From positions 1 to 64,000 of the forward strand of contig JBGSTD010000016.1 in assembly GCA_041736675.1 (NCBI GenBank): a DNA stretch of 64,000 nt, given 5' to 3'. Below, piece after piece: positions 16,333 through 23,693 of this stretch. The stretch comes from Salaquimonas sp041736675. GTDB taxonomy: Bacteria > Pseudomonadota > Alphaproteobacteria > Rhizobiales > Rhizobiaceae. The number at the start of each line of letters is the position of its first letter. The stretch's first letter is position 1. A program made the position numbers and the translations under genes. Below the pieces are notes generated by a model, which made no database searches, was not told the DNA's origin, and saw only the letters and a program-made list of their open reading frames with translations.

Positions 16333-18243
16333 CTAAGCCCCCCAGTGGCCGTCCGCTTTCATCTTAGTGATCCGCTCCACCGCCTTCTCCCGCTGGCGTT
16401 CGCGGCGGATGATTTCGTCGACAGCAGAATTGTCCGACTTGTCGGTGTAGCGGAACTCCGAGTCCGCATAGCGGTTGATTTCCTGCATCACCATCTCGAG
16501 CGTAAACGGTCCGCGCAGATCCTCGATCATCGCTTTCTTGTCATCATAGGGCTTGTGCATGAAGGTTTCAGGATATTCAAACCATTCATCCGGCAGATCA
16601 ACATCCATGGCGCGCATTTTGATCGCATCGGTGATGTTTTTGATTGCGCGGCCCGTAAAGCGCGGCTCCGCCTCCTTGATCATGTGGAGATAGGTGCCGA
16701 CATCAGCCATGGATTTGAGCTTGCCGTGCTCTTTGTTGAAACGGTCATAGACCTTCAAAAGGCCATCCTCATGTGGTTTGGAGTGCTGTTCATAAGCAAC
16801 TGAAACCGCCTTCTCGATCACCTGTGCTTCAAAAAGATTGTGATCACCGAGCGGAATGTTGTGGTTCTTGCCTGCGAGCAACGCGAAAATGTCAATATAG
16901 TCGCTGCGTGTCTGTGGACCGTCGACAAGCCATCTGGCTCCAGCCCGCTGGCGCAAGGCATCGTCAACATTTTCCGGATAGTTGGAGAACATGCCGAACG
17001 AGCAATTGCCGCGCACAACGGTTGTGGCCCCGGCAAAACTTTCCATCAATACGGCAGTCACTTCCTGCTGTCCGGCGGAAGCGCGATCATCCGAGCGCTT
17101 GGCAGCGACCTGGTCAATATCATCAATGGTACCAAACCCGATGGTGCGCGGGTTCAGCACATTATTGACAAACTGCTTGCAGTTCTGGCCGGACTTGCCC
17201 TGATAGGACGAAATCTGGTCCACCCCAAAGTTTTCGTAATGAAAGCCGTAACCGGCAATCTCGCAATACCCATGGATCATTCCGGCGATCATCTGGATAA
17301 GGATTGTTTTACCGGTGCCGGGGGCACCATCGCCAATGAAGGTGAAAACAAAGCCGCCGAGTTCGACAAACGGATTGAGCTGGCGGTCAAAGTCATAGGC
17401 CATCAGCATCTTGGCCTGCTTCATCGCCTGATATTTGGCAATGTGGTTGCCGATAATCTCGTTCGGCTTCTTGAAGGTCATGACCAGCGGTTTGGACTTG
17501 GCCCCCGGCACATCGTCAAAACCATTGAGTTCAAACCCATCACTGTCAAGTTTGAGATGGGTGTTTTCAAAAGCTGCAAGTCCGGTAAACCTCGTCTTGC
17601 GTGACAACAGATCTGTAAGGCAAGCTTCAGCGGCTTCACGAATGCGGGTCAAAAGTACGCTGTCATCGGCAGAGGAATCTGCCGCTGATTCAAGACAGGC
17701 AACAAACCCTTTCAGTGCATCCTGCGGCGTCGAAAAATCAAATGTGGGTTGCGCCACATCACTGACGGGTTCGCCTACCGCTTCAACCATCTGCTTGACA
17801 TAGGCAGCCGCAGTAAAAGCACTGACATAGGCCGAGGCCTCAAGCATTGAGCGGTAACGCTCCGCTTTTTCGCCCTGCAGCGGCGCAGAGGCATTTTCAT
17901 TGCGAAGCGCATCCATTCCGGTTTGCTTGGCATAGATATCGGCAACTGCAAGCGCAACGGCAATCGCCCTTCGCGTCTTGTAGAGAACGCCGTGCTGGGC
18001 CACTGACAACATGTTATCGCCGGGGGTGATCGCGGTCAGCGTTGCTGCAAGTTCCACGTTTCTGGATGATTTTGCGCCGGAGGTTGAAACCGTCTGCACA
18101 AAACGCCGCCGCGTTCCGGCAATCTCCGTATTGCTCTTGGAACTTGCCGCCTCAACCACGGTCGTCTTGGTCACAAGACTTTGGGCCGTCGCCAAATGTT
18201 TTTGAATGTCTTCTTCTCGTAAGGTGGTCAGGGCAGCGTCCAT
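16333..18243 (-). CDS. AAA+ ATPase of a conserved uncharacterised cluster
   Basis: A 636-residue ATPase. Residues 1-260 are helical with no known domain. The AAA+ module follows, with Walker A GDGAPGTGKT at about 305-314 and a Walker B-type TIDDID stretch at about 370-375. An asparagine-containing sensor region (FGMFSNYPENV) and arginines in DDALRQRAGARW may serve as the arginine finger. It has no membrane segment. AAGGA stands 6 bases before the ATG. The upstream gene ends 13 bases earlier. It is probably the motor of a complex with the DUF2333 membrane protein, the DUF6638-like protein and the coiled-coil protein; substrate and process are unknown. Confidence 0.8.
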   Translation of the reverse strand: MDAALTTLREEDIQKHLATAQSLVTKTTVVEAASSKSNTEIAGTRRRFVQTVSTSGAKSSRNVELAATLTAITPGDNMLSVAQHGVLYKTRRAIAVALAVADIYAKQTGMDALRNENASAPLQGEKAERYRSMLEASAYVSAFTAAAYVKQMVEAVGEPVSDVAQPTFDFSTPQDALKGFVACLESAADSSADDSVLLTRIREAAEACLTDLLSRKTRFTGLAAFENTHLKLDSDGFELNGFDDVPGAKSKPLVMTFKKPNEIIGNHIAKYQAMKQAKMLMAYDFDRQLNPFVELGGFVFTFIGDGAPGTGKTILIQMIAGMIHGYCEIAGYGFHYENFGVDQISSYQGKSGQNCKQFVNNVLNPRTIGFGTIDDIDQVAAKRSDDRASAGQQEVTAVLMESFAGATTVVRGNCSFGMFSNYPENVDDALRQRAGARWLVDGPQTRSDYIDIFALLAGKNHNIPLGDHNLFEAQVIEKAVSVAYEQHSKPHEDGLLKVYDRFNKEHGKLKSMADVGTYLHMIKEAEPRFTGRAIKNITDAIKMRAMDVDLPDEWFEYPETFMHKPYDDKKAMIEDLRGPFTLEMVMQEINRYADSEFRYTDKSDNSAVDEIIRRERQREKAVERITKMKADGHWGA

Positions 18244-18256
18244 CTTTTTTCCTTGT

Positions 18257-19402
18257 TCAAAAATTCCGCAAAACCTGTTTGCCGGAAATCACATGGCGTT
18301 TGTAATCCTCAAAAATCTTGTCCGCTTCGCCGCTGGCAAAAAGCGCCTGATATGCCTCATGAGGCACGAGGGCATGGCGTTCGAACGAGGACACCCCCAT
18401 CCGCGCGGCATCCAGATTATTGGTATTGATATTGAATTCCTCACGCGCCGGATCACCGCCCCACAACCCCCATTTTGCGGGCTTTTCATGCACAGAAAAA
18501 ATCTCCTGCAAGGTCCATGTGAGCAGCCATCGGTTTTCTTCCTTCTTCACTTTCTGCAAAATCTTGTCGACATTGGCATTATTGTCCGTGATGTCAGCGT
18601 GATAAAATGGCCCAAGCACAAAGCGGCGCAATTGCTTGGGATGCAGATAATCAAAATCATGATCAAGGCTTGTCGCGATGGTGGACAAAGTCAGCGAATA
18701 AGATGAGTTCTTGTCGCAGAACTCATCGAACCGGTTGGCAAGTTGCGGATTGAGCAGACCTTCCACCGGCAGCGGAATGTCCACATCCTTGTTCATCTTG
18801 CCGTCTTTGCCGACCAGCGTCTTGATCATGTCCTCAGACGAATCCTCAATCGCTGCCATATAGACCATTGGCAGATTTGCGACCCCGTCATAATAGCCCC
18901 AATGAACGATATAAAACGGCCGCCCGGTATTGGGATTGATCGAAACACGCACCGTGCGAGGCAGAACCAGTGGTGAAAACACCTGGTCGTCCTGCACAGC
19001 CTTCAAATAACGCCTCTCGGCCATGGTGCGCTGCAGAGCGGTTGGCAGTTCCTTCTTCTGCAGGATATAGGCGACCATCTCGCGGCGTATTTCATCCTCG
19101 TCCTGAAGTTCGCTCAATCGTTTTGGGGCGCTCTTGCGGTCATTCTCAAGATCAAGAACATTTTGAAAAGCCGGGAACCCGCTTTCGGATTGGGAAACGC
19201 GAAATTTGTCTGCAAAGGCAAGCCGGTGGTTCCAGCTGTCAAACGAGCCTCGCAACCGTTTCAGATACGATGCAACCACGGCTCCTACCAACTCATGCTG
19301 ATAGAGCGGAGAATCTTCCTCCCGCAAATAGGTATCGAGCCCGTCCAGCGCATCGTCTATTGCAGCAAAATAGCGCGAGACCGGCGTTTGTTTTGCATTC
19401 AT
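18257..19402 (-). CDS. Conserved unknown protein of the AAA+ cluster
   Basis: A 381-residue soluble protein that I cannot assign to a named family. The N-terminal 110 residues look helical; residues about 165-215 form a beta-rich domain (RTVRVSINPNTGRPFYIVHWG); the C-terminal part is mixed. There are no signal peptide, membrane helix or catalytic motif. It sits between the coiled-coil gene (83-base gap) and the ATPase gene (13-base gap), all co-directional, which suggests it is a subunit or adaptor of the same complex. Confidence 0.65.
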   Translation of the reverse strand: MNAKQTPVSRYFAAIDDALDGLDTYLREEDSPLYQHELVGAVVASYLKRLRGSFDSWNHRLAFADKFRVSQSESGFPAFQNVLDLENDRKSAPKRLSELQDEDEIRREMVAYILQKKELPTALQRTMAERRYLKAVQDDQVFSPLVLPRTVRVSINPNTGRPFYIVHWGYYDGVANLPMVYMAAIEDSSEDMIKTLVGKDGKMNKDVDIPLPVEGLLNPQLANRFDEFCDKNSSYSLTLSTIATSLDHDFDYLHPKQLRRFVLGPFYHADITDNNANVDKILQKVKKEENRWLLTWTLQEIFSVHEKPAKWGLWGGDPAREEFNINTNNLDAARMGVSSFERHALVPHEAYQALFASGEADKIFEDYKRHVISGKQVLRNF

Positions 19403-19485
19403 GTCAAATGCACCCGCTGAATTTTTGCCTTCCCAAGGTCAAGCCCGGGGATCATGACCATATAAGGTTTGCCCAAAATAAAACC

Positions 19486-20577
19486 TCAGCTGTTTGCGTT
19501 CAGATAATCAGCCGAATTGTGCTTGCGTAAAACCTCGTCGAAACGACGGGCGAAGGCATCATCAGCCAGCTTTTTCCTCCGCTGGATATCCTTTGTGGAA
19601 AGCATGTTTTTCTGGTGCATTTCAAGAAGATCGCCGATATGTGATTGGGCAGCAGCGCCAATTCCCGCCATGGTCTCCTCAGCCGCCGTATCGACCTTGT
19701 TGCCAAGCGTGTTGATCTTGTGAGCAACGTCCTGCTGGGCAGCCGTTTTCAGCGAGTCTTCCAGCGCCTTGTACAAGACGATACGCTGCTCGGTATCAAT
19801 CTCCAGCTTGTTGATTAGTGTCTGCTGGGCGGCAATCTGGTTATTGAGCGAGTCAACGAAGGTCTGGAACATCGAAGTATACCGCTCGAGTGTCTGGCTT
19901 TCGGCCAATAGTTCCTGTTCACGCGCCTGCATCTTGTTGTACTCGGTTGCAAGTTTCGAACGCTCGCTTTCGAGTGCCGTCCGCGCTTTCTGGTCGGTCG
20001 AAGCTGACATCTTGTTTTCAAGATCAAGCAAAAGCGGGTTCAGTTCTTCAATACGGGCCTGTGTAGTTTCGAGATTTGCCATCGTCTCATTGCGCCGCTC
20101 AAGCACTTTCTTCAAAGAAGTTTCCGAAGCCGAGTAGCGGCTCTCAAGCGCACTTTTCTGGCCTTTCAAAATTCCGATGATCTTGTCAGATTTGGAAAGC
20201 AGTTCCTGCAGATTGCCTGCAAGTGACATGTTGCGCACCCGGTCCGAGCGCATCCTCTGCATCCTCTGTTTGGAAAAGATGCCGATGAATTTTTCCATTC
20301 CGGTATAGCTTTTCATACTTTCGAATTCGGCACCGAATACATTCGTTGCGTCTTCAAGGCCAATGATCAGATCGGCAATATTGCCTTCCATCACCCCCTG
20401 CTGGCGCAGAACATCTTCTATCCGGGCATTTTCGATATCAAAATCAACTTCACCAATGGTTTCGGTCTTGGCGAGCTTGTCCAGTAGCACACCGCTCTGG
20501 TCAATCTTTGTTCGCATTTCCTCAACTGTCTGGCGGGTTTTTTCAATCTCGGCATCAAATTTTTGCAAATCGGACAT
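19486..20577 (-). CDS. Coiled-coil protein of the AAA+ cluster
   Basis: A 363-residue protein that is almost entirely predicted coiled coil. Charged heptad-like stretches run over about residues 1-40, 120-175 and 180-290, rich in Glu, Lys, Gln and Leu and without proline. A short, less regular segment near 85-115 (YTGMEKFIGIFSKQRMQRMR) could be a membrane-contact or docking site. The layout recalls TelA-type or filament-scaffold proteins, but I see no diagnostic motif. A GGAGG ribosome-binding site lies 8 bases before the ATG. Gene order makes it a likely structural component of the ATPase complex. Confidence 0.65.
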   Translation of the reverse strand: MSDLQKFDAEIEKTRQTVEEMRTKIDQSGVLLDKLAKTETIGEVDFDIENARIEDVLRQQGVMEGNIADLIIGLEDATNVFGAEFESMKSYTGMEKFIGIFSKQRMQRMRSDRVRNMSLAGNLQELLSKSDKIIGILKGQKSALESRYSASETSLKKVLERRNETMANLETTQARIEELNPLLLDLENKMSASTDQKARTALESERSKLATEYNKMQAREQELLAESQTLERYTSMFQTFVDSLNNQIAAQQTLINKLEIDTEQRIVLYKALEDSLKTAAQQDVAHKINTLGNKVDTAAEETMAGIGAAAQSHIGDLLEMHQKNMLSTKDIQRRKKLADDAFARRFDEVLRKHNSADYLNANS

Positions 20578-20721
20578 TCAGTATTCCTCCAGAAAGCGAT
20601 CCATTAGATCGGGGCAATGCGAACAATCGAAACTTATGCTTGCAATATAGGAGGTTGATGACGATTTTTGAAGCCATAGAAATACGATTATGAAATGATC
20701 CCCCACTTTACATTCCTGCGT

Positions 20722-21144
20722 TTACCATTCCTGCTGTTGATCTTGAGACAAATACGCAAGCAGACATGTCACCGAAAGGCTAAAAGCCGCAAACAGGGTA
20801 CCAATCATACCGATAAAGCTGAAATACCATACTTTTCCAGCCAGGCGGTTTTCTGCATAGGACGCAGCGAATATCTCTTTTGCCTCGATTGCGATTGAAA
20901 ACAAAGCTCCCGCCAGAAGAAACGTGAGCACTGAAGAGATCAACAAGCGGCGAAAATTTTCCTGACACATCCAAAGCAGAATAGCCGCCACGACAAGGCC
21001 GATGCCAATGCCGATCAGATTAGCTTTCGTTGACCAGAATGGATGGCTGAGGAAAGAAAGCCATACCCCATAAAAATCCAGCAGAAACATAACCGAACCG
21101 GAAAACACAAGTGACAACAATGCGATCGGGGAAAAAAGCCTCAT
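20722..21144 (-). CDS. Small four-helix membrane protein
   Basis: A 140-residue integral membrane protein with four hydrophobic helices (about residues 7-30, 42-60, 67-87 and 105-130). No family is recognised. It has a GAGGG ribosome-binding site and precedes the coiled-coil gene by 144 bases on the same strand, so it may be the first gene of the AAA+ cluster or an independent gene; the gap is large enough for a promoter. Confidence 0.6.
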   Translation of the reverse strand: MRLFSPIALLSLVFSGSVMFLLDFYGVWLSFLSHPFWSTKANLIGIGIGLVVAAILLWMCQENFRRLLISSVLTFLLAGALFSIAIEAKEIFAASYAENRLAGKVWYFSFIGMIGTLFAAFSLSVTCLLAYLSQDQQQEW

Positions 21145-21212
21145 GTCAAAACCCTCACGATATTGTAAAAAATTCCAGGAATTTTTACTCTATCCGAGAG
21201 ATCAATTGCCAA

Positions 21213-21590
21213 TCACAATTCGATGGGTTTTCCGTGAGGTGTTCGCGCGGCGGCGGCCTGCCATTCCAGTTCGCGTTTTTGACGGCTGGCCGCATCGGCG
21301 ATGCCTTCGGCTTCAACAATCTCTTCAAGTGTCTTTAGCCATACCTGATAATAGGTCAGCGGCTCGCCTTCAGCGGTATTGGCTTTCAAAGCTGCGCCAA
21401 ACCGCTCGGCCCATTGAGACCAGGCAAACAGCCCTTGTTCGTTCAAATGGACAGCCATGGCAAATGCCCGCGCTTCCCACGGTTCAGCAAAAACCGGTTC
21501 ACCGCATTCACGCGGGATGGATGGTATCTCTGACAAAAACCTGTTGTAGCCATTGGTCCGGCCTTTGGCCCCGATGTCCGTCTTGATCAT
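21213..21590 (-). CDS. Nitrile hydratase accessory protein (beta-like activator)
   Basis: A 125-residue protein resembling the N-terminal half of the nitrile hydratase beta subunit (FAEPWEARAFAMAVHLNEQGLF and a YYQVWLKTLE block). Such small beta-like proteins (NhlE/P14K type) deliver the metal to, and help oxidise the cysteines of, the alpha subunit. I start at the ATG at 21590, which overlaps the beta stop as ATGA; the longer frame starting at 21623 lies wholly inside beta. It is the third gene of an alpha-beta-accessory operon, the usual order for cobalt enzymes. Confidence 0.85.
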   Translation of the reverse strand: MIKTDIGAKGRTNGYNRFLSEIPSIPRECGEPVFAEPWEARAFAMAVHLNEQGLFAWSQWAERFGAALKANTAEGEPLTYYQVWLKTLEEIVEAEGIADAASRQKRELEWQAAAARTPHGKPIEL

Positions 21591-22246
21591 TTTTCTGTTC
21601 CCTGCAGGTAGGGTTCGAAACAATCAATCCTCACCGTGTGGGACCCGGTGCCAAACAATTCTTTCGCCGCAAATTCCACCGTGTAAAGCCATTGGGGATT
21701 TTCACCTTCACCTTTGGCGTTGCTGTCGGGATAAACATGGACACCGTTGATGTGAGTAATCCTGCCATTCTTGCCACGGGCGTAGCGCGGCATGCGGGTA
21801 TGATGATCAGGATGAAGTGCGGACGTGCGCACTTCATCTCCGATTGAATATTTGGGTTGAACACCAATTTCGCGCGATGTCGGCCCGCCCTTGGCAAGGC
21901 CGGCAACTACAGCCGCAGCATCCGGAACTGTTCGGTTTGTTGCAACCGGTGGAACTTCCAGCCGGCCGGAGGAAAGCTCACCCATGGTTACCATGCCTCG
22001 CTCAACCATCAGGTTTTCCAATGCGGCCAGCCATATCTGATAGTAAGAAGACGCAAGATATTGGACGGGGGGCAGGCTTTCGCGCTTGAAGCGTGAAGCA
22101 TCAATGTTCCACATTCCCGTAAATCCCATGGCGACGGTCATCGCCATTGCCCGCTTTTCCCAATCGCCGTGAAACAGGGGTTCATCAACTTCTGGATTTA
22201 CCGGCCCGTAACATTGCATGCCGCCCATGTCATGGGGGCCGTTCAT
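21587..22246 (-). CDS. nthB: Nitrile hydratase, beta subunit
   Basis: The 219-residue beta subunit starts with the conserved MNGPHDMGG motif. It contains the helical N-terminal arm and, from about residue 125, the SH3-like barrel (YSIGDEVRTS, HTRMPRYARGKNG, WLYTVEFAAKELFG). It pairs with alpha to form the active site that hydrates nitriles to amides. The ATG overlaps the alpha stop by 4 bases. The length is normal for the family. No amidase gene is adjacent, so the amide product must be handled elsewhere. Confidence 0.93.
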   Translation of the reverse strand: MNGPHDMGGMQCYGPVNPEVDEPLFHGDWEKRAMAMTVAMGFTGMWNIDASRFKRESLPPVQYLASSYYQIWLAALENLMVERGMVTMGELSSGRLEVPPVATNRTVPDAAAVVAGLAKGGPTSREIGVQPKYSIGDEVRTSALHPDHHTRMPRYARGKNGRITHINGVHVYPDSNAKGEGENPQWLYTVEFAAKELFGTGSHTVRIDCFEPYLQGTEK

Positions 22247-22893
22247 GACAAGTCTCGCGGATTCAGTGTCAATCCTGTCCCGATCATCGAGTCGCGGGTG
22301 ACAAGCTGCGCCAGCATCCCTTCGCTCCAGTCGTCAGTTCCCGCAGGCCTTTCAGGTATAACCAGATAACGCATTTCGGCCGTTGAATCCCAAACCCGTA
22401 TCGATTTTCCCTCTTCGAGCTTCACGCCAAATTCAGCCAGAACCTTTTCAGGTTCGATAACAGCACGTGAACGATAGGGCGCAGACTTGTACCAGACCGG
22501 CGGCAGACCCAGCACCGACCAAGGATAGCAGGAGCAAAGTGTGCAAACGACCATATTATGCGTGTCAGGGGTATTTTCGACTACTCGCATATGCTCTCCC
22601 TGACGACCGGAAAAACCCAGTTCGGCAATTGCAGCGGTGGCATCGAGTCGCAAACGATTGAGATATTCCGGATCACTCCAGGCTTTGGCAACAACCTGGG
22701 CACCATTGCGCGGCCCGACATGCAATTCGTAAGTTTCAACAATAGCATCCAGCGCGTCAGATTTCACATATCCCTTTTCCACCAGAAGCGACTCAAGCGT
22801 TCGAACCTTCAACTCCATCTCATCGAGGTGGGAGTGATCATGATCATCATGATGTTCGCCGTGTTCTCCATTTTTGGAATGATCATGCGCCAT
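22243..22893 (-). CDS. nthA: Nitrile hydratase, alpha subunit (cobalt type)
   Basis: The 216-residue alpha subunit carries the metal site CTLCSC in VVCTLCSCYPW (about residue 108). Threonine between the first two cysteines is the mark of the cobalt-type enzyme; iron enzymes have serine. The catalytic-region arginines and the YRSRAVIEPEKVL block are present. The N-terminus is unusually rich in histidine and aspartate over residues 3-23 and may bind metal. I start at the ATG at 22893, which overlaps the end of the thymidine kinase gene by 11 bases and gives a normal length; the longer frame to 22995 is inside that gene. Confidence 0.94.
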   Translation of the reverse strand: MAHDHSKNGEHGEHHDDHDHSHLDEMELKVRTLESLLVEKGYVKSDALDAIVETYELHVGPRNGAQVVAKAWSDPEYLNRLRLDATAAIAELGFSGRQGEHMRVVENTPDTHNMVVCTLCSCYPWSVLGLPPVWYKSAPYRSRAVIEPEKVLAEFGVKLEEGKSIRVWDSTAEMRYLVIPERPAGTDDWSEGMLAQLVTRDSMIGTGLTLNPRDLS

Positions 22894-23473
22894 TTTTACC
22901 CAAGTCCTTGTCTGTCCAGTGTTTGCGGCAAAGGGAAACATATTTGTCTTCGCCGCCGATGACAATCTGCTCCCCGTCGACAACGATATTGCCATCCGGC
23001 CCCAGTCTTACCACCATCGTCGCCTTCGATCCACACCAGCAGATCGTGCGTATTTCACGCAATTGGTCTGCAAGTGCCAACAGTGCGGCGCTGCCAGGGA
23101 ACATCTTTCCTTGAAAATCGGTCCTCAGCCCATAACACATTACAGGGATACGGTGCGTGTCGCCGATATTTGCCAGTTGCCAAACCTGCTCCTCGGTCAG
23201 AAATTGCGCTTCATCAACAAAAACACAGGCAAGCGGCTGTTTAGCATGTTCGGCGAGAATAAAACTGTAAAGATCTGTCTCCGGCAAAAACAGATCGGCT
23301 TCCACCGCGAGCCCGATTCGCGACGCTATCTTGCCCTTGCCTGCGCGGTCATCATGGGAAGATGTGAGCAGCAAAGTGTGCATCCCGCGTTCGCGGTAGT
23401 TGTGTGAAGCCTGAAGCAAAATGGTCGATTTGCCGGCATTCATGGATGAATAGTTGAAATAAAGTTTAGCCAT
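22883..23473 (-). CDS. tdk: Thymidine kinase (type II)
   Basis: The 196-residue enzyme phosphorylates deoxythymidine. The N-terminal P-loop is SSMNAGKST (about residue 9); the magnesium/lasso region has FVDEAQFL (about residue 88), and the zinc-binding cysteines appear as CWC and C-R-K-H near the C-terminus. The start at 23473 gives the canonical MAKLYFNYS beginning and length; a longer frame upstream lacks support. Its stop overlaps the start of nthA, so the nitrile hydratase genes are probably read through from here. Confidence 0.94.
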   Translation of the reverse strand: MAKLYFNYSSMNAGKSTILLQASHNYRERGMHTLLLTSSHDDRAGKGKIASRIGLAVEADLFLPETDLYSFILAEHAKQPLACVFVDEAQFLTEEQVWQLANIGDTHRIPVMCYGLRTDFQGKMFPGSAALLALADQLREIRTICWCGSKATMVVRLGPDGNIVVDGEQIVIGGEDKYVSLCRKHWTDKDLGKNGA

Positions 23474-23602
23474 GACTTTTCCTGTATGATGCCAAAGAAA
23501 AGCCAGTTTTTTATCACGACTGCAAGGTGATTGGCAGTTTCTCCACAAACAACCCAGGCAAGCAGCACGCAGCTATGCAGGTGTTTATGGTATCGGAAAG
23601 AA

Positions 23603-23637
23603 TTCAGGGGTCACTAACCCACTACGTGACCCCTGAA
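23603..23637. terminator. 12-bp perfect inverted repeat between the GGDEF/EAL gene and tdk
   Basis: TTCAGGGGTCAC (23603-23614) is exactly complementary to GTGACCCCTGAA (23626-23637) around an 11-base loop. It lies about 60 bases past the stop of the minus-strand GGDEF/EAL gene. It has no long T tract (AATTCTTTCC follows on the minus strand), so it could be a terminator, an mRNA-stabilising hairpin or a repeat element. Confidence 0.5.
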
Positions 23638-23693
23638 CACCGCCGCAGCGGTTGGCCCGGTAACCCCAAATCACCGGAACTATGAATGAAACA

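Noticed and set aside
16840..17604. 254-codon plus-strand frame
   Set aside because: It is the antisense shadow of the AAA+ ATPase gene; the minus-strand frame holds the Walker motifs.
21213..22893. Nitrile hydratase as a recently transferred island
   Set aside because: No composition shift, mobile gene or flanking repeat is visible; the operon is tightly coupled to tdk, which argues for long residence.
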